A DNA stretch of 64,000 bases from Aeromicrobium sp. A1-2 (GCF_003443875.1 NZ_CP027482.1:2356001-2420000); one strand, 5' to 3'; numbered from the stretch's first letter, positions 43,570 to 52,801 are shown. Notes: generated by a model from the letters alone, not told the origin. A program made the numbers and translations.

Positions 43570-44387
43570 ACGACCCTCCTGACCCTGAGCAGCTGGACCA
43601 TCAGCAGGCCCAGCAGTCCGGCAATCACGAGCAGCACGATCGACATCGCGGCACCAAGACCGAGCTCGAAGGACGAGAACGTGGTGTCCCACACGATCAG
43701 CGGAGCCGTACGGACTGAGGCCCCCGACTCATCGGCCAGCAGCGGACCCTCGAGGATCCGAAACGTGTCAAGACTGCGGTACGTCGCGGCGACCGCGATC
43801 GCCGGACCCATCGCGGGCAGGACGACGCGGCGGAACCGCTGCCACCCGGTCGCCCCGTCGGCGACGGCGGAGGCCATCAACGAGGTGGGGACCCGCAGCA
43901 AACCGGCAAGCAGGATCACGGTGGTGATGCCCGTCCCGCGCCAGATCTCACCGATGGTCACGCCGACGAGCGAGCCGAACGGACCGACCTCGCCGAGCCG
44001 GAACCACTCCGACGCGAATCCGGTCGTCACAGCGTCCCGCCACACGACTGTCGACACGACGGCCAGCAGTGCGAACGGCACCAGCACGAGGATCCGGGTG
44101 ACCGGCCACAGGATGGTCAGCCGTCGCAGGGCTGCCGCGAAGGCCAGCCCGATCAGCAGCTGGAGCACAACTGCCACGAGCACGATGACGAGTGTCGCGG
44201 ACACCGCTAGCCACCACGTGCGGCTGCTGAGGATGTCGAGGTAGTTGTCCAGGCCCGCGAACGTGCGGTCCTCGGGATTCGTCAGGGAGTAGGAGGACAA
44301 CGAGAGCCACACGCCGCGCCCGACGGGCCAAGCGGTGACTGCCAGCAGGACGAGTACCGCTGGCGCCAGCCAGCGCCAGCCCCTCAT
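43566..44387 (-). CDS. Sugar ABC transporter permease (MalF/SugA type)
   Basis: This 273-residue permease has six helices and the EAA loop MASAVADGATGWQRFRRVVL, then PAMGPAIAVAATYRSLDTF. It is at the usual size for SugA-type permeases (about 300). Both ends overlap neighbours by 4 bp (ATGA with the binding protein, GTGA with the second permease). Located in the cytoplasmic membrane as partner of the longer permease. Confidence 0.9.
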   Translation of the reverse strand: MRGWRWLAPAVLVLLAVTAWPVGRGVWLSLSSYSLTNPEDRTFAGLDNYLDILSSRTWWLAVSATLVIVLVAVVLQLLIGLAFAAALRRLTILWPVTRILVLVPFALLAVVSTVVWRDAVTTGFASEWFRLGEVGPFGSLVGVTIGEIWRGTGITTVILLAGLLRVPTSLMASAVADGATGWQRFRRVVLPAMGPAIAVAATYRSLDTFRILEGPLLADESGASVRTAPLIVWDTTFSSFELGLGAAMSIVLLVIAGLLGLLMVQLLRVRRVV

Positions 44388-45628
44388 GGGAGCTCCCCGG
44401 CGATCGCGGCGCGGACGGCCCGCTGGGACTCGTCGAGGGTCGACTCAGGCACGAAGTCGGCCAGCGGTCGCCATGTGTCGTTGATCGCCGACTGGGCGGC
44501 GTGCCAGTACGGCGTCACCGGGACGGCCGCACCGGTCTGCACGGCGGCCTTCGTCACCTCGGCCATGGGATAGGAGTCGGCGACGCCCGGGATGTCGTAG
44601 GCGGTCAGGCGACTCGCGCTGTGTCCCGTGTCGACCATCAGGGTCCGCAGGGACGTCGGAGAGGTCAGGCAGTTGATCGCGGCGTAGGACATCTCGGTGC
44701 GCGGTGCGTACAACGGCACCGCCAGGCCCACGCCGGACAACGGGGCGACGCTGGTCTCGCCGACCACTGGGTAGGCGGTCCAGCCCATGTCGACCGCCAC
44801 GGCGGCGAGCGCCGGGTCGGTGATGATCGAGCTGGAGGCGATCAGGAATCCGCCACCGGGTGCCGCGAACGACGCAAGCGCCTCGCGCGACGGGCCGGGG
44901 CCTCGTCCGGAGTCCAAGTACAGGCTCGCGACCGAGGCTGCGGCGCGACCGGCCTCGGAGTCGAGACCGACCTTGGGGTCGCGGCCGGTGCCTCGAACCA
45001 GGTCGCCGTCGCCACCCACGATCAACGCATTGACCCATTCAGCCAGCCCGCTGCCGTCACGATCGTTGATCTGGATCGTCACGTCGAGCCGCTCGGCGCC
45101 GGCGACCAGGTCTTCCCAGCTGATCGGCTTGGAGGTGTCCAGGCCCGCGCGCTCGGCGACGTTGCCACGGAACCACAGGAGCTGCGGATCAAACCACCAC
45201 GGAGCGACGGCGAGCTGCCCGTCGTACGTCGCCGCCGTCAGGGCGGCCGGAAGGACGTCCTTGCCGAACTCGGGGGCCAGCTCCTCGGGCACAGGAGCCA
45301 GGAACCGTGCTGCCGAGAACTCCGCCGTGAAGGCCGAGTCCAGGCTCAGCAGGTCGATCGAGGTGTCCTTGGCGGTGAGGCGCCGCACCAGCATCGCGTG
45401 CCGCGCATCCACGTCGGCCGGCATCTGCTCGAGCTGGATCTTGTACGCGCCGCCGGCCGCGGTCGTGCAGGCCTGTGCCAACGCGCCGGCACCGACCCGG
45501 TCGGGGCCGACGTACCACGTGAGCGTCGGCGGCCCTGCGTCCTTGGCACCGGCCGAGCCACACGCCGCGAGCGCGCAGAGCAGGAGCGCTGCGGCCGCGC
45601 GTGCACAAACCCTCCCTGGTGCGCTCAC
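44384..45628 (-). CDS. LpqY-like sugar-binding lipoprotein
   Basis: This 414-residue extracellular solute-binding protein (family 1) has a signal with lipobox ALAACGS. It shows LpqY-like features: TLTWYVGPDRVGAGALAQAC, a RHAMLVRRLTAKDTSIDLLS stretch matching the LpqY RLQLARRLT..D..LDV segment, PQLLWFRGNVAERAG and TPYWHAAQSAI. Mycobacterial LpqY binds trehalose released in the envelope; the ligand here is uncertain. GTG at 45628 gives the best signal peptide; an ATG 14 codons upstream is possible. First gene of the five-gene operon. Confidence 0.87.
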   Translation of the reverse strand: MSAPGRVCARAAAALLLCALAACGSAGAKDAGPPTLTWYVGPDRVGAGALAQACTTAAGGAYKIQLEQMPADVDARHAMLVRRLTAKDTSIDLLSLDSAFTAEFSAARFLAPVPEELAPEFGKDVLPAALTAATYDGQLAVAPWWFDPQLLWFRGNVAERAGLDTSKPISWEDLVAGAERLDVTIQINDRDGSGLAEWVNALIVGGDGDLVRGTGRDPKVGLDSEAGRAAASVASLYLDSGRGPGPSREALASFAAPGGGFLIASSSIITDPALAAVAVDMGWTAYPVVGETSVAPLSGVGLAVPLYAPRTEMSYAAINCLTSPTSLRTLMVDTGHSASRLTAYDIPGVADSYPMAEVTKAAVQTGAAVPVTPYWHAAQSAINDTWRPLADFVPESTLDESQRAVRAAIAGELP

Positions 45629-45742
45629 GGGCGCAACTTTGCCACAGAGCAGGGGTTGGCTTGGCCTCAATCGAGCGAGTCTCGGCGATGCCGCGGGAGG
45701 GGAGCCCCGCCCGACCCGCGGCCGCGCCGGATCGACGTCGCC

Positions 45743-47068
45743 CTACAGCGAGACGTCCTCGAGCATTTCGGTGACCAGAGCGGCAACCGGCGAGCGCTCT
45801 GAGCGGGTCAAGGTGACGTGGGCGAACAGCGGATGGCCCTTGAGCTTCTCGACCACCGCGACGACCCCGTCGTGCCGTCCGACCCGCAGATTGTCACGCT
45901 GGGCGACATCGTGAGTAAGGACGACCTTGGAGTTCGAACCGATCCGCGAGAGCACGGTCAGGAGCACATTGCGCTCGAGGGACTGCGCCTCGTCGACGAT
46001 GACGAAGGAGTCGTGCAGCGAGCGACCTCGGATGTGCGTGAGTGGCAGCACCTCAAGCATGCCGCGGTCGAGGATCTCCTCGATCACGGCTGGAGAGGCG
46101 ACTGCTCCGAGCGTGTCGAAGACCGCCTGGCCCCACGGACCCATCTTCTCGGACTCGCTGCCCGGCAGGTAGCCGAGTTCCTGGCCGCCCACGGCGTACA
46201 GCGGGCGGAAGATCACGACCTTCTTGTGTTGGCCGCGCTCCATGGTCGCCTCGAGCCCCGCGCACAGCGCCAGCGCCGATTTGCCCGTGCCGGCCCGACC
46301 GCCGAGCGACACGATGCCGATGTCGGGGTCGAGCAGCAGGTCGAGCGCAACACGCTGCTCGGCCGAGCGGCCGTGGATGCCGAAGGCGTCCCTGTCTCCG
46401 CGGACGAGCTGCACGTCCTTGTCGGCCGTGACGCGGCCCAGCGCGCTGCCCTTCTCGGAGACCAGCACGAGGCCCGTGTGGCAGGGGAGCTCGCGCGCCT
46501 CGGCCAGGTCGAGCGTGCCGCTCTCGTAGAGCAGGTCCAGGTCGAAGCTCTCGATCTCAAGCTCACGCATGCCGGTCCAGCCGGACTCCAGCGCGAGCTC
46601 GGCGCGATACTCCTGGGCGACCAGACCCACGGCGGAAGCCTTGACTCGCATCGGCAGGTCCTTGGAGACGATCGTGACGTCGAGACCCTCGTTGGCCAGG
46701 CTGCGAGCGACCGAGAGGATCCGCGTGTCGTTGTCGCCGAGTCGGAATCCCGACGGCAGCGACGAGGGGTCGGTGTGGTTGAGCTCGACCCGGATCGTGC
46801 CGCCCTCCTCACCGATCGGCAGCGGGACATCGAGGGTGCCGTGCTTGACCCGGAGGTCGTCGAGGAATCGCAAGGCGCTGCGGGCGAAGTAGCCGAGCTC
46901 GGGATCGTGCCGTTTGCGCTCGAGCTCGGTGATCACGACGACCGGGATCACGACCTCGTGCTCGTGGAATCGATTGACCGCGTTGGGATCCGCCAGCAGG
47001 ACACTGGTGTCCAGGACATACGTCCGGCGGGCTGAGCTCGGGCTCTTCGTGGTGCGTGATGCGGCCAC
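45743..47068 (-). CDS. phoH2: PhoH2-type PIN-domain ribonuclease/helicase
   Basis: This 441-residue protein has an N-terminal PIN nuclease domain ([44 protein letters not shown]) and a C-terminal PhoH ATPase ([20 protein letters not shown]alker [17 protein letters not shown]alker [18 protein letters not shown]). Mycobacterial PhoH2 (Rv1095) unwinds and cleaves RNA. GTG at 47068 with GAGGAGA upstream. It lies divergent from the SOS-boxed HNH gene; 113 bp before the preceding binding-protein gene show no feature. Confidence 0.94.
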   Translation of the reverse strand: MAASRTTKSPSSARRTYVLDTSVLLADPNAVNRFHEHEVVIPVVVITELERKRHDPELGYFARSALRFLDDLRVKHGTLDVPLPIGEEGGTIRVELNHTDPSSLPSGFRLGDNDTRILSVARSLANEGLDVTIVSKDLPMRVKASAVGLVAQEYRAELALESGWTGMRELEIESFDLDLLYESGTLDLAEARELPCHTGLVLVSEKGSALGRVTADKDVQLVRGDRDAFGIHGRSAEQRVALDLLLDPDIGIVSLGGRAGTGKSALALCAGLEATMERGQHKKVVIFRPLYAVGGQELGYLPGSESEKMGPWGQAVFDTLGAVASPAVIEEILDRGMLEVLPLTHIRGRSLHDSFVIVDEAQSLERNVLLTVLSRIGSNSKVVLTHDVAQRDNLRVGRHDGVVAVVEKLKGHPLFAHVTLTRSERSPVAALVTEMLEDVSL

Positions 47069-47306
47069 AGCTGTCTCCTCAACGAGCCCGCGCGCACCCT
47101 GCGCCGGCCCTACTCGGGGGCGGGAATTCGGGGCTCAGGGGCGAGCATCAACACACATCGAACGTACGACTGCCCGAGACGCATTCCGGGACGACACGCT
47201 GGACAACGTGTCACGGCTGCGTGAACAGTCAGAGTCGCAAGCCATCCCTCGCGAAAAGCGCAAACACGCACTTTTATCTCGCATTGCAGAGAATTGTCTC
47301 TTGTTA

Positions 47307-47322
47307 TCGAACGTATGTTCGA
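47307..47322. promoter_or_regulatory. SOS box (LexA binding site)
   Basis: TCGAACGTATGTTCGA matches TCGAAC-N4-GTTCGA, the mycobacterial/actinobacterial LexA site, in every conserved position. It lies 13 bp upstream of the DUF222-HNH start codon, overlapping where a promoter would end. LexA binding here should repress the gene until DNA damage. Several DUF222 (13E12) genes in mycobacteria are known to carry such boxes. Confidence 0.88.
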
Positions 47323-47335
47323 GTAAGGTGGAGGC

Positions 47336-48594
47336 ATGAATCCGGAGCCCACGATCGACGCGATGCGGACCGCCGCTCAGGCGCTGCGCACGGGTGATGC
47401 GAGGGACCGGGCTCGGGCGATCCAGGTGGCGCAGGACGCCCTTGATGCTGCCAAGGCGGTCGCTCTGGCCGAGATCGACGCGTCGAAGGACTACGAGATC
47501 GACGGTGCCTCGACGTTGAATGCGTGGGTCCGCAACCAGTTGCGGCTCAACTCGGGTCAGGCCACCTCGCTGGTCAAGAACGTTGTTGCTCTGCGGGATC
47601 TGCCGCTGATGGCCGGCGCAGCTATGTCGGGGCAGATCAGCGCCGCCCACGTACGGGTCTTCGTCTACGGGTTGGCGCATGTGGGGTTGGAGCCGATGCG
47701 CCAGTTCGAGGACGTGTTCGTCGACGTCGCCTCCCATCATGAGCCGGCTGAACTGTTCGAGACGGTCAAGCATTTGAAGGACACGATCCATCCCGAGGAT
47801 CTGGACGATGCGTGGGAGCGGGGCATGGACAAGGAAGACATCGCCGTCGACGCTTTGCCCGACGGCTGGCACGTGACTGGTTTCCTCAACACCGTGACTG
47901 GGGCCAAGCTCAAGAAGGTCCTGGACTCCGTGTCGGCACCGCACGATGCCGAGGACACCCGCACCGGTGCGCAGCGTCGGGTCCAAGGTCTGGATGACCT
48001 GTTGACCGACATCCTGGGCGACGGGCTCCCCGCCGACAAGGGCGTCAAACCGCACCTGTCGGTGTTCGTGGACGCCGACACCTTGGAAGCGGCTGCTTCG
48101 CATGTGAAGGCCACGACCGAGAACCCACACCTGATCCCGACCACATGCCGCCAACACGGCCGGCGAAGCTCGCCGGCCACGGTGCGATCGGACCAAACCT
48201 GTTGATGTACTTCTTGTGTGTCAGTGACTTCACCGCATTCCTGATGAAGGACGGCGGCAGCGACCGGCAGGCGCAGATCCTCAACGCCGGGACCGCGAAG
48301 TACCAACCGAACCTGCTGCAACGCAGGTCGGTCATCGCCCGCCAGCACGGTGTGTGCGCGACGCCGGGCTGCCACCACACCCACCTGGAGATCCATCACA
48401 GCATCTGGTGGTCGTTGGGCGGACCGACAGACCTCGACCTCCTGGTCGGACTCTGCACCAGATGCCATCATCTGCTGCATCGTGGTCGTTTGCAGATCAC
48501 CGGCAACGCCGTCACCGGATTCACCTTCACCACCAAAGCCGGCCGCACCCTGCGCCGACGCCGACGACGAGCCAACTACCGCCAAGCCGCCTGA
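47336..48594 (+). pseudogene. DUF222 + HNH endonuclease (13E12-type), single frameshift
   Basis: Two frames form one gene. The first (47336-48205) encodes DUF222: GASTLNAWVRNQLRLNSGQA, ISAAHVRVFVYGLAH, HVTGFLNTVTGAKLKKVLDS and HLSVFVDADTLEAAA. The second, in the -1 frame, continues PDHMPPTRPAKLAGHGAIGP and ends with the HNH nuclease CATPGCHHTHLEIHHSIWW, then LCTRCHHLLHRG. Switching at about 48140 restores HLIP-DHMPP, consistent with loss of one G in ATCCCGGAC. Start to stop is 1259 bp, one base short of 420 codons. AAGGTGGAGG precedes the ATG. It could be a recent pseudogene or a sequencing error. Confidence 0.88.
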
Positions 48595-48754
48595 CCACAC
48601 GCCCGGCGGCCCGCCGGCACGCCCGAACCGACACCAGGGACACACCAAGCTTGGCAGCGCTCGTCCGCGTTCAAGTCAGAAGGATGAGATCGCCCACACC
48701 AAAGGCCAGCTCGAGAGGCCTCGCATTTGGTCCGATCCAGCCAGGCCGAAGTAA

Positions 48755-49660
48755 CTAGGCCCGATGCATGGGTACCTGGCGACGCATAGCCTGCGCCATG
48801 ACGAGGAATGCGCCACCGAGTCCGATCAGGCCGACGCCCAGGATGAGCGGGCCACTTCCCGGAGCGCCAGTGTCAGGCAGATCGCGTGAAGCCTCGCTCT
48901 GAGAAGTGTCATTGTCATCGTCGGAGTCGCCGCCTGCACCTGACGTGATGCAATTCTCGAGCACCAACTCATCCTCGCTAAGCGGCTCGAGATGCTCGTC
49001 GTGGAACGTGACGATGGGCGGACCCGGGCTCCAGGTGTTGGTGTCGGCGTCGTAGAGCGATGACGTGGTTGTTCGCTGCGTGCGAAGGACGCGCGCCTCA
49101 GCTTGACAGTCGACTTCGCTCACGGCTTCTTCGGTTGAGGTCGGCTCCGGCTCGACGGCAGTTGTCACACAGCCCCGCTCGACTCGCTCGCGGAGCGTCA
49201 GAGCTGGGAAGGTGAAGGTCGTGGACTCGCCGACCGACCGCGGCACGTTAGTGGCTTGGTTCTTGTAGAGATCACGCTCGGTGCCTGCTTCGACAACGTA
49301 GCGGATACTGCGGGCGTTGCCGTCGGTAAATGTCAGGGTGCGGGTCAAGCTGACATCTTGGATCGGGCCGCCCAATACGCGTGCGCCGTTAACGACAGCT
49401 CGATTATCGACCGTCGGGCCGTAAGAAAGGGTGCCATCAATGTAGACCGATGTCGGATAGATCCACTCGGAGTTGTTGCGCAGCGTGATGGTGACCGAGC
49501 ATCCGGTGTCACCGAGCTCGGTGTGCGACGTCTCGATGAACCGTCCCTGCTCGTCGGTGTATCGATCTTGGGCCGATGCGGGAGAGACACCTAGGAGCAC
49601 GACGGCAAGCGCCAAGCCCATAGCAGCGACGGAGGGCGCTAAGCGTGTGAGGTTCTTCAC
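48755..49660 (-). CDS. LPxTG-type cell-wall-anchored surface protein
   Basis: This 301-residue exported protein has a signal peptide (PSVAAMGLALAVVLLGVSPA, cleavage near ASA-Q). A beta-rich region follows with paired Cys (GCSVTITLRNNSEWIYPTSV; CVTTAVE; DCQAEA; NCITS), then an acidic Asp/Ser stretch and LPDTG (261-265). A hydrophobic helix and a short tail with RR complete the sortase sorting signal. Such proteins are covalently fixed to peptidoglycan by a class E/F-type sortase; no sortase gene is in the window. The gene is less GC-rich than its neighbours, suggesting acquisition. Function unknown. Confidence 0.85.
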   Translation of the reverse strand: MKNLTRLAPSVAAMGLALAVVLLGVSPASAQDRYTDEQGRFIETSHTELGDTGCSVTITLRNNSEWIYPTSVYIDGTLSYGPTVDNRAVVNGARVLGGPIQDVSLTRTLTFTDGNARSIRYVVEAGTERDLYKNQATNVPRSVGESTTFTFPALTLRERVERGCVTTAVEPEPTSTEEAVSEVDCQAEARVLRTQRTTTSSLYDADTNTWSPGPPIVTFHDEHLEPLSEDELVLENCITSGAGGDSDDDNDTSQSEASRDLPDTGAPGSGPLILGVGLIGLGGAFLVMAQAMRRQVPMHRA

Positions 49661-50109
49661 GGCTATATAACGAGACCTGTGCGAAAAGGTGACACCACTT
49701 CCAGCGCTTCGAGGAGACCGAGCCTCTACGTGTATTGAGAGTTCGCGGGCTTGGCAATGGCGCTGGAGGTCAACAGAGTGCCTTTCGAGGCGCTGTGGGG
49801 TTGACTACTTACTCACCAATTGCGGCTAGCCGCGTTCAGGTCATATGAGCGGGCGCGATGAGTGGTCGTTGAGGGGATTCGGCCACAAGATCAGGTTCAA
49901 CTGGTCCCATCGGCAGGAGATCGTGTGCCAACGGGGAACACACGCTTGGGTCCCGGCCTGGACGAGCACTGCCCGTGCTTGCCGAGCAGGTTGCCCGGAT
50001 GTCCCCTAAAAAGTGCGGTCGATCTCAAGCCACGTCCGTGGTGTACCCCTGGTCGCTCGTTTTGACCCCGATCACCGATGGCGTGGCATTCTGGCCCTAC
50101 AGTCGATAG
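49661..50109. other. 449-bp intergenic region
   Basis: No convincing gene is seen. It holds the promoter side of the surface-protein gene and of the MOSC gene. A small hairpin, GTGTG-N13-CACAC (49923-49945), lies in the middle. Short frames of about 65-80 codons exist on both strands but have no family resemblance and no ribosome binding site. The stretch is relatively AT-rich near 49661-49860, like the surface-protein gene. Confidence 0.5.
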
Positions 50110-51069
50110 ATGACAGTCGGCACCGTGACCGAACTTTGGCGGTACCCGGTGAAGTCCATGGGCGGTGAGCAGCTCCCCTTTTCGACCCTCGACCTGCGGG
50201 CCCTCCACGCTGACCGAATGTGGGCGGTTCGTGACCTCGAGCTCGACGCGGTAACGACTGCCCGCCGGCTCCCTGCACTTTTAGGCTGTACCGCGCGGTT
50301 TCTCGATGAGCCTCCGGCCGGCGTTGGCCCAGGTGACGTCTGCGATGTCGTCGTTGCCTTTCCCGACGGCACCGAAATCGCCAGCAACGATCGCGAGCGG
50401 TTGGACGCGAGGCTCAGCGAGCTCACGGGCAAACGGGTGGCGCTCGTCCCGCTACCGCCACTGCACGACAAGGCCGCCTATCGAGGTGTCCTCGCGTCGA
50501 AGCGCGACCTCCGCCTCCAATGGGCTCTCACCGACGACGAGCCGTTGCCGGACTTCTCCATGTTTCCGATCCGCAAACTCGCCCAACTTTCCATCTACGC
50601 GACACCGATCGGGATCTTCGCCGACGCATACGCCGTGCACCTTCTGACCACGTCTAGCCTTCGTACGATGGCAACCCACGGCGGAAACTTCGACGTGCGT
50701 CGTTTTCGCCCGAATATCGTCGTCGACACCCCATTGGACGGCTTGGTTGAGCAACGGTGGGTTGGTGGAACCCTCCGGGCCGGTGGCATCGGCGTGGGGG
50801 TCGAGATCCCAGCCGTCCGGTGCTCTGTGCCCATGCGTGAACAACCAGGCATGCCTGCGGACCCTGAAGTGTCCCGAACCGTCTCCGAGCTCGGCGAGCG
50901 GTGCCTGGGCGTTTACGCCGACATCGTCGAAGTTGGCACCGTTCGCGTCGGCGACGCGGTCACGTTCGAGCCGCCCGAGGCGGCCGGAGCCTTCAGCGCC
51001 TCCGTCAGCAGGCTTGCCGAACGTGTCAGGCGCAACACCATCCGCACTGGCAACCGGCTGATCCCTTAA
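50110..51069 (+). CDS. MOSC domain protein (YcbX-like)
   Basis: This 319-residue protein has a beta-barrel MOSC_N domain (VTELWRYPVKSMGGEQLPFS; LHADRMWAVRDLE) and a MOSC domain (HLLTTSSLRTMATHGGNFDV; RRFRPNIVVDTP; VEIPAVRCSVPMREQPGMPA; RVGDAVTFEP). The Cys in VRCSVPMR is the conserved sulfur-carrying residue. YcbX-type proteins bind molybdenum cofactor and, in E. coli, detoxify N-hydroxylated bases. The molybdate transporter at 35.9-38.4 kb would supply the metal. It is flanked by 228 bp of featureless sequence downstream. Confidence 0.9.
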   Translation: MTVGTVTELWRYPVKSMGGEQLPFSTLDLRALHADRMWAVRDLELDAVTTARRLPALLGCTARFLDEPPAGVGPGDVCDVVVAFPDGTEIASNDRERLDARLSELTGKRVALVPLPPLHDKAAYRGVLASKRDLRLQWALTDDEPLPDFSMFPIRKLAQLSIYATPIGIFADAYAVHLLTTSSLRTMATHGGNFDVRRFRPNIVVDTPLDGLVEQRWVGGTLRAGGIGVGVEIPAVRCSVPMREQPGMPADPEVSRTVSELGERCLGVYADIVEVGTVRVGDAVTFEPPEAAGAFSASVSRLAERVRRNTIRTGNRLIP

Positions 51070-51287
51070 GTTCAGTGCGCCTGAATGTCGTCGGGCGCCC
51101 ATCTGGGCGCTAGCAGCCCGCCCCGAATCTGCAGGGAACGTCGCTCAGTATTCCTAATCCGCCATCGGACCGTGCCTGAAGCTCGGACGACCGCGGTGCG
51201 CTGCTCGTCGTCGTGGCCGCGGGGCTCGCAATGGGTTTGCAATAGGAGGCTGACAAGTTCGTGGGCTTGACCACTTAAACGCACCGG

Positions 51288-51297
51288 CCCCCGGGGG
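51288..51297. terminator. GC palindrome after the isoprenyl transferase stop
   Basis: CCCCCGGGGG lies immediately beyond the stop of the minus-strand isoprenyl transferase gene. It could form the stem of a short terminator, but no T-run follows, so this is only suggestive. Confidence 0.3.
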
Positions 51298-52059
51298 TTA
51301 GTGACCGAAACGGCGCTCGCGCGCAGCGTATGACCGCATCGCGCGCAGGAAGTCGACGTGCCGGAACGCCGGCCACAGCGCATCGCTGAAGTAGAACTCC
51401 GAGTGCACGCTCTGCCACAGCAGAAAGCCTGAGAGCCGCTGCTCACCGGACGTCCGGATCACCAGATCTGGATCAGGCTGGCCCTTGGTGTACAGGTGCT
51501 CGGCGATGTCGTCGACCTCGAGCGTCCCAGCGATGTCGGCCAGCGAACGCCCCTTGGCGGCCTGGTCGAGCAGCAGCGAACGCATCGCGTCGGTCAGCTC
51601 CTGCCGCCCGCCGTAGCCGACACAGATGTTGACCCGCATGCCCTCGATGTCTGCTGTTGAGTCCGCGAGCCGCTTCATGCGGCCGGCCGACTCCGCTGGC
51701 AGCATGTCGAGATTGCCGATCACGGCGAGCGACCACCGACCCTCGGCGGCGAGCTTCTCCATGAGTCCCTCGACCGCGGCCAGGATGCTGCCGACCTCGT
51801 CGGGCGAACGTTGCAGGTTGTCGGTCGAGAGAAGCCACAGCGTGACGATCTCGACACCCAGCTCGTCGCACCACTGTGCGAACTCCGAGATCTTGTCTGC
51901 GCCGGCCTGGTAGCCGTGCTCGTACCGCGTCCCGACGCCCTTGGCCCAGCGCCGGTTGCCGTCGACGATCGCGCCCACGTGGTGCGGGAGACGAGCGGGA
52001 TCCAGCATCTTGACGAGTCGACGTTCGTATACGCCGTACGCGAGGTCTGTGACTCCCAT
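51298..52059 (-). CDS. Short-chain (Z)-isoprenyl diphosphate synthase (UppS family, Rv1086-like)
   Basis: This 253-residue cis-prenyltransferase has AIVDGNRRWAKGVGTRYEHG (substrate Asp33 in place of the usual MDGNGRWA, with Gly replaced by Arg), VTLWLLSTDNLQRSPDEV, NICVGYGGRQELTDAM and PDPDLVIRTSGEQRLSGFLL, WQSVHSEFYF. Position and NRR variant match mycobacterial Rv1086, which makes omega,E,Z-farnesyl diphosphate for decaprenyl phosphate synthesis. TACGCT ends 7 nt before the ATG, so the mRNA is probably leaderless. Divergent from the hemolysin III gene. Confidence 0.92.
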   Translation of the reverse strand: MGVTDLAYGVYERRLVKMLDPARLPHHVGAIVDGNRRWAKGVGTRYEHGYQAGADKISEFAQWCDELGVEIVTLWLLSTDNLQRSPDEVGSILAAVEGLMEKLAAEGRWSLAVIGNLDMLPAESAGRMKRLADSTADIEGMRVNICVGYGGRQELTDAMRSLLLDQAAKGRSLADIAGTLEVDDIAEHLYTKGQPDPDLVIRTSGEQRLSGFLLWQSVHSEFYFSDALWPAFRHVDFLRAMRSYAARERRFGH

Positions 52060-52099
52060 GCGGGTCAGCGTAGTACGCGCCTGCGGCTACCCTGAACGC

Positions 52100-52801
52100 A
52101 TGAGCAACCGTGAGCACGAAGGTGTCGTGCAGGAAGCCTCCGAGCGCCTGCGCGAAACGGTCGACGAGATTAAACCCAAGCTCCGGGGCTGGCTCCACGC
52201 CATTACCCTGCCGCTGGCGTTCTTCGCGTTCGTCGTGATGCTCGTGATCACCGACGACACGTTGAAGCGCCTCGGCGTCGCGGTTTTCATGGTCAGCGCA
52301 TTGATGCTGTTCGGTGTCAGCGCCGTCTATCACCGCGGCACGTGGTCTGACCGCGTGCGCGGGTTCTGGAAGCGCTTCGACCACGCGAATATCTTCTTGC
52401 TGATTGCCGGCTCCTACACCCCGTTCTCGTTGCTGCTCCTCACCACCGATCACGCCATCATGATGCTGTCCCTGGTGTGGGGCGGAGCCCTGCTGGGTGT
52501 CGCATTCAAGATCTTCTGGATCGGCGCACCGCGTTGGCTGTACGTCCCGCTCTACCTGCTGCTCGGCTGGGCAGCGGTCATCTACTTCCCCGAGTTTGCC
52601 GACAACGCGTCGACCGCGGTGATGGTGCTGCTGGTCACCGGCGGACTGCTCTACACACTCGGCGCGATCGTGTACGGCTTCAAGTGGCCCAACCCGTCGC
52701 CGACCTACTTCGGCTTCCACGAAGTCTTCCACGCGTTCACCATCGCGGCGTTCATCGTCCACTACATCGGCGTCAGCCTGCTGGCCTACCAGCAGCGCTA
52801 G
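52100..52801 (+). CDS. Hemolysin III (PAQR/CREST) family membrane protein
   Basis: This 233-residue protein has seven helices with CREST motifs SAVYHRGTWSDRVRGFWKRF (first His/Ser group), DHANIFLLIAGSYTPFSLLL and FGFHEVFHAFTIAAFIVHYI (two His). It equals Rv1085c by neighbourhood. Family function is unresolved (lipid hydrolase or receptor-like). TACCCT lies 6 nt before the ATG, with no ribosome binding site, and only 40 bp separate it from the divergent prenyltransferase. Its stop codon overlaps that of the convergent YyaL gene. Confidence 0.92.
   Translation: MSNREHEGVVQEASERLRETVDEIKPKLRGWLHAITLPLAFFAFVVMLVITDDTLKRLGVAVFMVSALMLFGVSAVYHRGTWSDRVRGFWKRFDHANIFLLIAGSYTPFSLLLLTTDHAIMMLSLVWGGALLGVAFKIFWIGAPRWLYVPLYLLLGWAAVIYFPEFADNASTAVMVLLVTGGLLYTLGAIVYGFKWPNPSPTYFGFHEVFHAFTIAAFIVHYIGVSLLAYQQR

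Noticed and set aside
47158-47173. Second possible SOS box (TCGAACGTAC...) upstream of the HNH gene
   Set aside because: Only the left arm TCGAAC matches; the right arm does not resemble GTTCGA.
49862-50065. Small plus-strand frame of about 67 codons in the intergenic region
   Set aside because: No ribosome binding site, no family resemblance, and Pro/Arg-rich composition; probably not coding.
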